In this document: positions 47,080 through 58,744 of the stretch, piece by piece
Layout: the number at the start of each line of letters is the position of its first letter
Numbering within the stretch: the first letter of the stretch is position 1
Notes under the pieces: model-generated
The model's database searches: none
The model's input: the letters and a program-made list of their open reading frames with translations, nothing else
What the model was told of the DNA's origin: nothing
Translations under genes and position numbers: made by a program
From: Deuterostichococcus epilithicus
Taxonomy: Eukaryota > Chlorophyta > Trebouxiophyceae > Prasiolales > Stichococcaceae
DNA: 64,000 nucleotides
NCBI GenBank assembly: GCA_033439295.1
Contig: JAVTLE010000016.1
Location: forward strand, 2,790,001-2,854,000
Direction of reading: 5' to 3'

Positions 47080-48072
47080 GGTTCGGCGGAGAGCCGGTCT
47101 CCCGTCGGTTGCCTACATGACATGCAGAGCTGTTACATCGTACACATGTGTCATTCCTTTGACAGCGGTCTTCAAGATGGCTTCAGTGTGTGTCATCACT
47201 CTACAGTTGCTGTATGCTGTCCTCCATCGCTACAGGCATGCGCAACATCCCAGCCTTCGAAGGCTCGACCTACGGTCATGACATTGTGCAGTAGCCAAGA
47301 GACTGTCATTCACATCGTGCAGCAACGCAGGCAATGCAAAGGGTTTGGAGAAGATTCGTTCAAAGTTCATACCTACAGCACAAGATGGTGGAACTCGAAT
47401 TCCCTTGCGCCGAGTGCGTTGCACCGTCTCATCTTGTCTCCCGTCCTGATAGGAATCATCGTGCTGTCACGATGCCATCGCTTTGACTCGCAGAGGTTCT
47501 GCTCTGCATTTGTCAACCGTTGGCACTGAGCACCTAGGGAGAAACGATCACAGCATATTAAACCCTGATTCAAGGCGATGCGCGACTGCGGGCGGCAGCA
47601 GTAGTGGACTGATCGCGGAGCACCAAGCCGGACGACTACGGTGGTTTGATTGGAACTGGCAACCTTCTCACTCTTGATGCGACCCTCGCGCCGACTGCGA
47701 CAGATCACGTTTCGGTACTTTTCCGCGCGTTCCAGACAAGCTCCGACGGACTGTGCGCATCAGCTTTGAGAGGCCGCCGGCATTGCCTCTTAATTCGTCT
47801 TTTGCCTTCTCGAATATTTATCGGCACACCCTCGACAAGGTTCTGCGCCGCAAAGGTTGCAACCTGTTTGCCTGCACTTGCGTACAAACTTGCAGCGAAG
47901 CAGCTATTGCACTTCAGGCCTGATGTTCGGCCATCCGTCAGTTCTTCATTTGCATTCTTTCTCACATTTTCTGTGAGCCGCAGGTCCGTCGCTGAGCGCC
48001 GCCGTGCTGCGGTCAGCCACCGTGCCTGCTCCAGCCTTGCCAGGCCAACAAGTGCAGCAGACCACATTCCAG
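47080..48072. promoter_or_regulatory. divergent interval, PIEZO and small secreted protein
   Basis: About 1 kb between the PIEZO start (minus) and the start of the plus-strand secreted protein. It must contain both promoters. It is less GC-rich than the flanks, especially 47700-47960. No repeats or clear elements recognised; ORFs there look random. Confidence 0.45.
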
Positions 48073-49215
48073 ATGGACAAAAGTAACACGGCCTTCGTCG
48101 TGGCACTCGTCCTGAGCTGCGGTCAAGCCAGCGCGCAGGGCGCCGTGATCAATGGCGACGTGTCGGGCTCTATTGCGCTGGACCAGACTAACTTTAACTT
48201 TGGCAATCAGGTGCGCATGAACACACAAATAGAGCCTTATCGGAGATGTCACATCGTTTGACGGAACTTCTTGACATAGCCCCCACAACATGATTCGTGC
48301 TGCAGGACGGCGATGCGCAGGCGGAGGGCAACGCCGCCGTGCCGCCCGTGGATTCCCAGGCCAGCGCTGAATCGCGGGGGGTCGTGCCCCTGGGCCAAGT
48401 GGTGCAACTGCCATCAACGCCGTCCGCAATACCGCCTCCCCCAGTGCAGCCATACCTGGCGGGCCTGGGCGGCTACGGTAGCAACCTGGATGTCGGGGCC
48501 TACCCGGTCCGCAGCGTAACATGTATCAAGAGGAGCAGCATGCTTAATGGGCTGCAGGCACTGCAGCCTTCAGATTTGGTCAACACCTCAAGTGACGCTG
48601 AGGGATGAACTTCTCGAAACTGATATTGGGTTGCCGCCTCATTGCAGGGCGTGCTGAACATCGCAGCTCGTGCGGCTGCGCTGGCGCTGCCGCCGGTCAC
48701 GTCACCCTTCGTGCCGCCGGCCCTCAGCAGCACTGCGGCACAGGTGACGAGTCCAAGCATGACCTGAACGTGATCTTGAGCTGTAGGTGGCGGTGTGTGC
48801 TAATCCACCACACAGCTACATAATTAGGCAGGCTGGTCGAGGTTGTTCTCTTGGTGTGTGAAAGGTTGGCATGACATGTCGCAACCTGTCATGTGTGTAT
48901 GTGATACGACAGGTGCTGGCGCTCGTCTCTGCCGGCGCTGACGCCACTAATGCAAGCAGCAGCAATGATAGCAATAGCACGACGGATGCAGCTGCTGGAA
49001 TTGAGGGCGGTGTTAGCAGCCCGATCGTCACTCCCGCAGACGAGCCGCCCGTCAGCGACAGCGATGCGTCTCAGAGCAGCAGCGACTCAACTCCGCAGAG
49101 GGCACAGACAGCCAGCACCCCCAACGGCAGGTCACAACATGCAGTCTGGCATGCAGCAGTGGCACCGCTCGCAATGGCCGCTGCGGCGACGGCGGCTTTT
49201 GCAGGCGCAGTCTGA
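48073..49215 (+). CDS. small secreted, probably GPI-anchored low-complexity protein
   Basis: Four exons in continuous phase, 248 residues: 48073-48210, 48306-48515, 48648-48743, 48913-49215. The N-terminus is a signal peptide (TAFVVALVLSCGQASA, cut likely before QGAV). The mature chain has no recognised domain: an Asn/Gly-rich start (NGDVSGSIALDQTNFNFGNQ), a Pro-rich middle (PSAIPPPPVQPYLAGLGGYG), then a Ser/Thr/Asp-rich stretch with several N-x-S/T sites (NASSSNDSNSTTD), fit for heavy glycosylation. It ends in a hydrophobic tail (VAPLAMAAAATAAFAGAV) with no charged residues after it, typical of a GPI-attachment signal. It could be a cell-wall or surface glycoprotein. I do not recognise a family. 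Confidence 0.72.
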
Positions 49216-49863
49216 AGACATGCGAACATGCAAACATTCCGGAGATCTTTGTAAGGAGCTGGGCCACTTGAGAGTTTTTGTGTGCGGCATTTCAAATATC
49301 ATACCGAGGTAGTCGAAGCCAGGCATGCATATCGAGGCCTGGCTGGTGGCGACGTGCCTCAGCCTTTGGCCAGCAGTGCCCTCTCTTGCACTTTCAGATA
49401 TCACTCAGCTCAAGTCGCCTCAACATCAGTTTCCGGACTTCATTCTTCACCTGCGCTACAGGCAAGACTGCCCGCATGGCTGTGGCACTACCTGCCACTA
49501 CACACTGCAAAAAGGCTGTCAGGTTGCCGCAGGGCTGACTTCGCACCCCATGTCTCAAGCCATATCTGCCACAGACCAGCTACTGGCACCGTCCACACAG
49601 TGGGCAGTAGGCCTCTGCTAGGCCGTACCCCAGGGCGCCGTCAAAATTGAGGTATGTGCACACTGCCAAAATGTCACATCACGCGGCTGAGCCGTTGCCG
49701 CCACCGCCTTTGCCCACCATTCCAATGCGGGCCATTGCAGCCGCGCGCCCGGGCCGCTTGCGCGGGGGCCTGGAGGGGGAAGGAGGTAATGGGCACCCCC
49801 GCGAGAGCCTCCTGTTGCCCACAGCTGCAATCTTTCCCGCCGATCTGTTCTCTCATCCATACA
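49216..49863. other. convergent spacer, nothing recognised
   Basis: About 650 bp between the secreted-protein stop and the TRP-channel stop. Only short ORFs without resemblance; both 3' untranslated regions should lie here. Confidence 0.5.
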
Positions 49864-52800
49864 TCACTTCTCGGCCTTGGCCGCGAGCGCCTGCCGCAGC
49901 ATAGTCTCCAGTCGGTCGACCTGCTCGCGCAGCTCTGCTAGCTGCGCCTTAACCTCCTGCATATTCGGCAGCCGCACGTCCGGCTCAGGAGAAAAGGAGA
50001 TCAGGTCTCCGGCGGCGGCAAGCACCGACTTGACCCCTCAGCAATGCATTCTTTTCCTCAATCTTTTTGCACACGTCGCCTCGACTTGTCTCGAGAGCAT
50101 TTGAAGGCGCAGTCGCCAAGGCTTGACACCGGCTTGATAGAAGAGGCGCACCCCATCGCCACCGCCGCCGCCATCGCCGCCCTCCCCCTGTGCCGTCGCG
50201 GCGCCACCCTCATTGCTCGTGGACAGCGCCCACAGCTGGCTGCCCTCCACTTTCTGTGCGCTCTCCGGGTTCACCTGCAGCATAAGTTGCTCATACAGCA
50301 TGGTCGATCGACATTGTGCAGCTGTGCGGTTGATGATGCGCGCCCTGCAACTTCACGTCGCTGACATACTGCTGCGTCAGTATCAATGAAATTAATCCAC
50401 TCGACGAGCAGGCGGCTGGGCCGGGGAGGGAGGAGCCTCAAACTGCGGGCTCTGTCGCAAGCATTCTGTCGAGGTTTACCAACAGGCTTTTTCCGTATGT
50501 GTATGGTAAAGGAAAGAAGGGAACACAGAGGTACACACCTTCAGCAGGTGGACGAATTCGGGGTACCACTCCTTCTTCCGCAGCCACGCCGGCAGTGATG
50601 CCTCCAGCTCGTCGATCAGCTGCGCCTTGGAGCACAGGTACTTGGTGCCGTCGTCGTCATTGGCCTGTCAATCAAGAAAAAATCGTACTGAAGGACGTTA
50701 GAATGTTTGCGGCTGCTCTGTTGAATGACTGGGGTATGTTGCAAATGAGTCGGGGCATTTGCATCGGCATCCGGCCCTGTGCACCTGCCAAGAATTTGCA
50801 GCACGAGATATGTGATGAGTTTGGCAGCGGTGGATAGGTTTGGCGGTGCAAACGTAGAACAATATACACAGGCCGAGCTGAATGGCATAAAGATTACGCC
50901 GCTGCTGTATCTCAACGCACCTTGGTGGCAGCATCAGACATGATAGCTATGAGCGAGTTGAGCAGCACCTGCGGCCCATCCACAGCAACACGGTTGCAAC
51001 AGTCACACTGCTCAGCAAAATTTCTTTAAGCTCACATGCTGATGACGTGCACATCTTGGCAACGAGTGGGGTGCTGCGGTGCAGGACATTACGAAGTTTG
51101 CACACCATGGACATACTGAAGATGAACGCCAAGAGCAGGATGATGCCGAAGACTGGATTGCTGCTCTTGTAGAAGAAGTCCCACTCAAAGCCGCCGATGC
51201 CTGGAGAGCGGCAGCCACAGGGTGTTTGTGCGCACATAACCACGGGGTGCGATAGGCGTAACTGAGCCAGCAGCAGCAGCAGCACAGCACCCTCCGTGGC
51301 GGCGGCGGCCGCCATACAGGGTTAGGGTTCAGGTGAAGATGCACACCAAAGAGCGCTCCGAAGAGAGTCAGCACCGAGTGCCTGCACATCGGGGCAGCAA
51401 GCTGGTGGCGGTCTGAGATTCAGCACGACACTCGATCACCATCAGCTGTGGAAATATGGCTGCCCATGCACAATCACACGTTTGCAATGATTCTCAGCTG
51501 TGTCTCTGGGAGGCATTGCATTTGAGGACGAAGCTGCACAGCCCGCACCAATAGCTCTCGAACATGCCACCCTGCAAAACAAGGATCATTTCAGCAACAG
51601 GGCTGTTGTACCCTGCTAGGAATGTTGCTTGCGCCCATGCAGGCTTTTCAAACCCGGTATTCGAACAACGCCATGGCCCCCACTGGAAGCATTATACGGC
51701 CAACGTGATGCTGTGCAAAAAATTGTGTTGTCTCTGTGATATGCAAAGTGCTGCACCTGCTCATTGCGGAAGAGGATGTAGAATGCGCCTGCATCGACGC
51801 ACCAAGATGAGTCATGTGCGGCAGCAGCGCTGGTCATCGCCTCTGCTGGCCCGCAAAAGCAAAAAGCAGCAGCATCGCCATGCACGCCGATGGCACTGGA
51901 CAAGGCGGCAGAACCGCGGCCATGCCTCACCAGCGAAGCCGTAGAGCGTTATGAGCAGCAGCAGCAGGAACCACCGCACGTCCACTATCACAGCCCGGAG
52001 GGTATCGACGAAGCTGCATGTGGAAGCTATCTTCATCGCTCTATATGTCATTTGAAAGATCCTTCAGCAGGTGACAAGCGCTGAAGGGTGGGTCGCAATT
52101 TCTCGCTGACCCGCATCACCACAGAAGGCACATTCTGAGCAGCCTGAACAAGCGTGCACATGTGTGCACACCAGTGGGAGCGCATTTGGGGAGCAGCGGC
52201 TGGCAATTTGAAGCTGAGAAGCACAAAGTTGCACCTGTTCTTCAGCGGCTGGAAGGCACGCGCCCAGTACTGGATGCGCCAGTACAGCAGCAGGACCTGT
52301 GTGCAAGATCAACGCATATCATTGGACAGAGACTCGTCTGACAACCCAAATGCGTATTATGTTGCATGTGGCTCATCACATCGTGCTGACACAGACGGTG
52401 ACGGCCGGCATCTGCAGATGCTCAAACGCCAACGCATGGGCTTGCTGTCACCTGAGCCGCCGTGACGACCGACAAGAACTCGGTGGCCAGGTTGAGGCGC
52501 CCAAAGTACATCACCAGGATGATGATCTGCGAGAAAGGCTGGCCTTGGGAAGCAGCTCCGGCACATGCACGTCTCGAGAGATAGCGCAGGCAATTTGTAG
52601 GCAGCGTCTGATGCCATTGCGGACGTGGAAAGAGCGTGTGGCGAGGGTGCGTGCCTGCAGGATATAAGCTGCGGTGTCCTGTAGGTTCCACACGTTGAGC
52701 CAGCGCGCGGGGCCGTACTCTGCAATCGTGCAGCCCTGCAAACAGCTGCACGCTCATGGAGCACGCTTGATGTCCAGGGTTTCTTCCGTCCAGAAGACAG

Positions 52801-55029
52801 ATTCTGAAGGGGATTCTTTGGGTCAACGAAATCTGAGCTGTGACCGCGGGGAAGTCTGGTGCCCGGCAAGACATTGCCCTGCAGGCGCATCAGCAGGCAT
52901 GACCAAGCGGCTGCAGAGAAACTTGCTGACCCCTACCTCGATGTACAGGAAGGGCGCCATCCCGAGCGCCGACAGCGTCAGTGCAGCAATTGTGGCTGCC
53001 CCCCGCGGCGTGTGTGCCAGCTGCCCCAGGCTGAGGGTGAGATCCTCGTCCTATGACGCCATGGGGCGAATGCAGCTCAGTATGTAGACGGAGACGTGCC
53101 AGAGATTTATCATTAGCGAACGTCAAACCCGGAGTGACAGCAGTCTCGCTTCGTGCAGGTTACGCCAGTGTGCAGGCGAGCGCCAGGGAGCACAAGCAGA
53201 GCCCATGCCTGGAAGAGGATGATGAACAGCTGGTAGCCTGCGTGCAAGCAAGACTCTGGGATTGCGGCTGAGGCAGCATGGAACGATGGCATGTGTGGCA
53301 GCAGCGTCTCTCAGGAAGCACCCCAACGCCTGCGGCGTGCCCATGGCGCATGACAGCTCATGTCAGAAGCGCACAGAGCAGCAGCCAGGAGCCACGCACC
53401 CAGCAGCCACACCAGGTAAAGGCCAAACTCCCAGGCCAGCACTCTGTGCGCCCAGGTGTCCCACTTGAATGTGATGATCGCCTGCACCGCCGGCAGGCCA
53501 AACACCTTCGTCGACAGCGCCCTGCAGCCATCAAGGCCAGCTGGTGCCAATGGGACAGTCGTAGCCATCTGAGCCAGCTATCGTAGCCATCAGACCGATT
53601 GCTTCTGGGCAGCCGGAGCAGGCGCGCCCGGCCCATCACAGGTCCAGCAGCGGGGTTGGGACGCTGAGCGGGGAACTGCTCTGCCCAGAGCAGGGCAACG
53701 CACAGATCCGGGTTGCAGTCCGCATGGCAGCAGGGAAAGGTTGTCCCGCACTTGTTGTCGCTGCTCTAAGAGCAGCGGATGAGGGGGAGCAGACCAACCA
53801 GCACAGAGCAGGGTCGAAACGACGAAGATGACAGAAGAGGTCTCGCACCCGTCCTGCCACTTTTCCAGCAGCGGGTTGAGAATGCCGCGGTCGTCTGGCA
53901 ATGCCGCGTTGCGGATGGTCACCACATGCGCCTCCACCTCCACTTTTGACGAGAAGCCTGCAACGAGACGGTCACTTCCTCAAAGTGGATCTCCCTCTGT
54001 GTGCTGCCCTTTGTTCCTGTGGTGTCAGTGCGGATGGTCACCACATGCGCCTCCACCTCGAACTTTGCTGAGAAGCCTGTGCGAACAACAGTGTCTGCCT
54101 TTCAGTTCCTTACTTCCTGGATTCCTCCTCTGTCTGCTGCCTTTCGTTCATGCACGCAGCACCGCCGCTTGTGCACCCGCCTCGAGTTTCGGCGAGCGGC
54201 CGGGGGCCCGGCACCACGCCGTCGAGCTGATCTAAGGCCAGGTGTTCAAAAGCATGCATCTCGCAGCCTTGTGATCCCCAAAGTGACCCCTGCGGGACGC
54301 TGCTGCTAGGCGCACGTAGAGCCGCTTGACCGCCTGCCCTCACCATTGGCCTTGTACTGATCGTGCTGGAGGTAATCGCGCCACACACGCCTGCACAGCA
54401 GAGCAGCCGCAGCTTCAGCTGCCTATGCGCCGTATGCTGGAGGTGCGACGTCCTCAAAGACGACCTTAGCGTGGACCAGTCAGCAGCAAGCCAGCCTGAG
54501 GTGTGCAATGGGTCAAGGCCTGCACTATGCATGAAGGTTTGGAGAGTTACTCGTAGTCGATGTCCATAGTGTTGGCGCCCAAGGTCCAGATGCTGCCATC
54601 GCGCAGCAGCGGAAGCACTTCTGTGTCCTGTGCGGGAGCACAATGGAGGGACATCTTGTTGCTAGATGAACACACTCGAGAGCGGCCTGAATGCCCTACT
54701 GGTTTCAACGCCATGAGAGGTCTGGGTGCTGGGACGCTCCTTGCAGCATGGACCATGTTATGATTGGAATGCGGTCCAAGCGGTGCCGACAGGTTCGGAG
54801 GCCCCACTTCCGAAGTGAAGGATCCCAGCAGCTTGGTGCCGTTGTTGGCTAGGTACTCGATGACGTGGTCCGGATCATTTTGCAGTAATTGCTCGAAGTC
54901 CATGGCGCCATCCTCCGCCGAAAGTCCCGCCTCCAGCCTCGCCGCGACCGCCGAGCCGCGGTCATCGGTGCCGTCATCTTCGGCGGTAGTTGCGGCGGCC
55001 GGAAGCAGCGGCTGTCGAGCCTCGGCCAT
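49864..55029 (-). CDS. TRP-like cation channel (ion transport domain)
   Basis: About 20 exons, near 580 residues: 54808-55029, 54551-54627, 54344-54390, 53849-53957, 53400-53521, 53164-53237, 52937-53050, 52655-52735, 52452-52526, 52235-52296, 51931-52013, 51757-51788, (uncertain exon near 51660-51716), 51549-51571, 51347-51381, 51106-51200, 50921-50968, 50539-50664, 50130-50274, 49864-50036. Order of parts: acidic N-terminus; VQAIITFKWDTWA pre-S1; S1 to S4 (WALLVLPG, APFLYIE, IIILVMYFGRLNLA); VLLLYWRIQYWARAFQPLKN linker as in TRP channels; S5 (VRWFLLLLLITLYGFA, AFYILFRNEQ); pore helix HSVLTLFGALFG; S6 ending VLLNSLIAIMSD; then a C-terminal coiled coil (VKAQLAELREQVDRLETML). The family forms tetrameric cation channels. 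Lack of ankyrin repeats is usual for these algal members. Confidence 0.82.
53911..54150. repeat. 119-bp tandem duplication covering the start of TRP exon 4
   Basis: The text GCGGATGGTCACCACATGCG at 53911 recurs at 54030. The match runs on through the exon's 5' part, its CAG acceptor and then into the following sequence with growing divergence. The upstream copy keeps an acceptor and an open frame (GFSAKFEVEAHVVTIR against GFSSKVEVEAHVVTIR). Confidence 0.85.
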
Positions 55030-55846
55030 GCCCAGCCTGTTTCCCTGCCAGCGCAGCGCACCGAGTTGACGAAAGACGCATTTCAACGCTGCAGGCCTGG
55101 CTGCATGCGCTCCGCATTTGCCACCGTTCAGAGCGGATCCAACGGAATGCCTTGTCGTTGCGTGGTCTGATTGCAGCAGCGTATGAATGCCGTTGCCCTA
55201 TTTACAACTCGTGGGATGCTCCCTCGAAACCCACGGCACGCAAGGGCCTCACCTGCAAGTTTCCTGATACCAAATTTGAAAATGCCTGGGCAGCCCACGT
55301 CAGTTGTAGAGCTTTCGTGATCGAACCAAATCGTCTGCAGTATGACCATTACCCGCGCCGGTGAACTCTGCAGCCTAGACTGCGCCATGGCTGACTGTAC
55401 CGCCGCCGATCACGTGCGTTGATATGATGCCCAGGTGCACGTTGCGAACTGTTGAGCTCAGCGTGCCACTTCAGCACAAACCCTGCTTGCACGACAGCAG
55501 ATCGCTACCTGGGATGCAACACGTCGTGCGGCATTTCTGCTGAAAATCTTGAAGCTTAGGCTGAACTACGGTTGCGCAGGCACGAGACCAGACGCGCGGC
55601 CGCATACTACAGTCTTTCGCCTCGATTTTGGAAGCTCGCAAGCACAGCATGAGGCTGACGCCGACGCAATACCCATGTTTGCTCCCATGCGCGCTGGTGC
55701 CCAGGCAGCTGCGGCAGCCCTTTCGCAACAGCAGACAGCCTCAGTGGGCGATTCCCTCCTCGCGACCCGCTCCGCCGCAATGCACATCGGCTTTGAGCGG
55801 TCGTAGGCGAGTCCCGCCGCATGCCGCTGCCAGCTGGCCGTTCAGT
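55030..55846. promoter_or_regulatory. divergent interval, TRP-like channel and MenA genes
   Basis: Up to 800 bp between the two starts. The frame of MenA exon 1 stays open upstream to an ATG at 55628, so part of this stretch may be transit-peptide coding. No clear promoter element was seen. Confidence 0.45.
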
Positions 55847-58351
55847 ATGGCGTGCGGCAGAGCGGTCACTGGTGCCCGCGGCAGCATGGCAGCCAGCGGT
55901 GCCGGCGGCAGCATGGCAGCCAGCGGTGCCGGCGGTGCTGCGTCGGTGGCGCCGGACGGCGACGGGACAGCGATCACGCCGGACCCGGAGGAGGCGCAGC
56001 AGGCGGCCATGGAGGCGACGGGTCGCAGCCGGGGGCAGCTGTGGTTTGCCGCCATAAAGCCGCCAATGTACACCGTGTGCATCATCCCCGTGCTGGTGCG
56101 GCGCCCCTCCGCACGTCACGGGCAAGCCCTCGTCGCATCCAAAGGGGCTTTTTTGAGTGTGTAGGCAACGGCGTGCTGCAGGACGAGCCGGACCTGTGGC
56201 ATCATTGGCAGCATCTGATGGTGACGGCGACGATGCGCACTCTTCAGCAGCCAGCCGCCGCCACCGCTGTGTCGTGCAGGGGCGTTGGAGCGAGTGCACG
56301 ATGTAGGGCCCTCCTTGACCTGCATGCCTGCCGAAGGCGGCCGCATCGTGCCGCAGATCCTTCAGAACACTGCCTGTTACTCAAATTCTGCAGGTTGGCG
56401 CGGCCCTGGCATACTACCAGACGGGAGTGTTTGCGGCGGGGAGATGGGGGGCGCTCACGCTGGCGTCCATCTGCATCATCGCCTGGCTCAACCTCAGGTG
56501 GGCTGCAGACATGTTCGCCAGTCCAGCGCCAGGGCATGGGGCCCTGCCTGTTTGTGTTAGGGGACCTGCCTGGTTGTCTCAGCAGAACCGCAGGCGACCA
56601 CCTGACCTGCAAAGCACTGCTACGGTGCACTGGCCCTCTTCAGCTTGACGTGCCTGCAAGCAGCGCAGCCGGCAAGGCCGTCAGCCCCTATCCACACGCT
56701 ACTAGACCAGCAAACACAGCATATTCCTAAGCTGCTGGCGCACCCCTCCCCGCAGCAACGACGCATTCGATGCGGCCATGGGCGTGGACGCCTCCAAGCC
56801 GGAGAGCGTCGTCAACCTGACCGGCAACCGTCCAGCGGTGCTGTGGGCCGCCAACGCCTTCCTGGCGGCCGGGCTGTGCACCTTTGCGGGCTCGCTGACC
56901 ATCCCGGTCAGTCCTGGCCTTGTCCACCCTGTCTAAGGCTGTGCTTTCTGGAAGCCCACAGGCTGCTTGCACACAGATCGCAGGTGTCTGCTGTCTGGTG
57001 TCTCCTGTGCAGGCCGTCCTGTGCTGCCGATTGCTGGGCTTTGCATGGGTCCGAGCCTGCTGTCAAATGCTTTGTCCGCCAGCGCAGGTTGATTGGTGTA
57101 CTTCCATCTGCAGGGGGATGTCCGGCCGCTGCAGTTGCTGGGGACCGCACTCGTCATGGGTTACATGTACCAGGGGCCGCCATTCCGGTGCGATTCTCAA
57201 CCTGCATGCGCTTCTCCTTGTCAGTCAGAAGGAGAGGCCGTTGGACTCTATGCATGGGCTGACCCGCGAACGTCCGCAGCCGCCCTGGGTGTTGGAATCA
57301 TCCCAGCAGCACGGTGTGCTGCAGCTGCAGCGCACGCTTGTCCGCCGCCACCAATTGACCACGACTGGCATCCTCTTGACAGCCAAAACAACCGCGCGCC
57401 AAGCGGAAGGCTGCTTTTGCGACCACAGGCTGAGCTACAAAGGCCTGGGTGAACCCATCTGCTTCATCGCCTTCGGCCCGCTGTCGACCACCGCCTTCTA
57501 TTTGGCCCAGGTCAGGAACGCCTGGAGTTTGAGGGTTTCACGACGCTATACCCTATCCCTGTCGTGGGTTCTACTCCTGACGTGGAAGACCTGATCGCCT
57601 TCGTTGCTGTCTTTGCTGCCTTGATATGCTTATTGGAGGCAAGGACGGTCCATAGGCTTCAGCCTCAGTCCCGCGTACCAGAACCATTGATCTCTGCACA
57701 AGTGTGTCTGGTCTTTGCTCCACCTATTGGACGCGATGCAGGCGGGGCGGGTGGCTGCGCAGCAGACAGTGCCGGCGGCGGTGTGGGCCGCCTCAGCGCT
57801 GGTCGGCGTCACGGTGACCTCGATCCTCTTCTGCAGCCACTTCCATCAAATCGAGGGCGACCGCGCTGCGGGCAAGATGTCGCCGCTCGTGCGGCTGGGC
57901 CCCGATAACGGCATGCAGGTTTGATTTGAATAATGTTCCACATCCCACAAATGCTCCCAGCAGGCTAGCAGCAGCAGAGACTCTGCCCAAACACTGCCGC
58001 GCCTGTCCTTGACCGAACGCAGTTGCAGCAGTTGCAGGGACGAGGCTCTGAGACTGAGCGCTATCTGTGCATGGCCTACAGGTGTTGCGAGGCATCGTGG
58101 CGACTCCTTACCTGCTGCTGGCGGCGGCTGTGGCCGCCGGCTGGCTGCCAGTCAGCTGCTTAGCGGCGGTCCTGCTGTCGCTACCGGGCGCATGCGGCCT
58201 GCTCAAGTTCGGCACCGACAACCGCCTGGTGCCAGACGCCATCGCCCCGCTGAAGAGATATGCCATCAAGTGGCACACGCCGTTTGGTCTGGCGCTGGCG
58301 GCGGGCCTGTTCTGGGCGCGGAGGTCACAGGGTATTGCAGCAGCACTCTGA
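55847..58351 (+). CDS. menA: 1,4-dihydroxy-2-naphthoate phytyltransferase (MenA/ABC4 type)
   Basis: Seven exons in continuous phase: 55847-56095, 56394-56497, 56756-56906, 57114-57187, 57429-57510, 57742-57918, 58082-58351 (368 residues from 55847). The UbiA-family enzyme attaches a phytyl chain to 1,4-dihydroxy-2-naphthoate, a late step of phylloquinone synthesis in the plastid membrane. The family opening AAIKPPMYTV, the first Asp-rich motif SNDAFDAAMGVD, YMYQGPPFRLSYKGLGEP, and the second motif HFHQIEGDRAAGKMSPLVRLG are all present, with about eight hydrophobic helices. An alternative start at 55628 adds 73 residues rich in Arg, Ser and Pro that look like a chloroplast transit peptide and may be the true N-terminus. 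The loop before GDVRPLQLLG is a few residues shorter than in plants, so a tiny exon may be missed. Confidence 0.9.
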
Positions 58352-58744
58352 CGTTGGTGTCATTTTGCATGACTCGTTCGTTCGACTTGTCCTCTTGCAA
58401 GTTGGCGCCTGAACGATGTGTCTGGCGCAAGCCAAGGCTGTATGGTCGGCACCTGGTAACCCGATTCAAATATCAAATCTGACATGTGTAAGGGTCGGGA
58501 TAAAGGCGCAGCTGCCGCCAGGACAGCAGATCTGACAAATGCATCAGGTGCTGTCAGGCGGCCCGAATTTGCATCTGACACACGGCGCCCATCCAGCAAT
58601 CTTGGAATTTCCCGTTTATCAACATACATACATACAGGACGACCAGCGACTTGCGCTGCAAGCTGGTCTTCTACCACTTTGAGAGTGATCGACACACGTG
58701 CCCATCTACTCGCAGTCCGGCAGAAGCAATACCCGGGTTCAATC
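58352..58744. promoter_or_regulatory. spacer between MenA and DHDPS genes, same strand
   Basis: About 390 bp that must hold the MenA 3' end and the DHDPS promoter. No element stands out. Confidence 0.45.
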
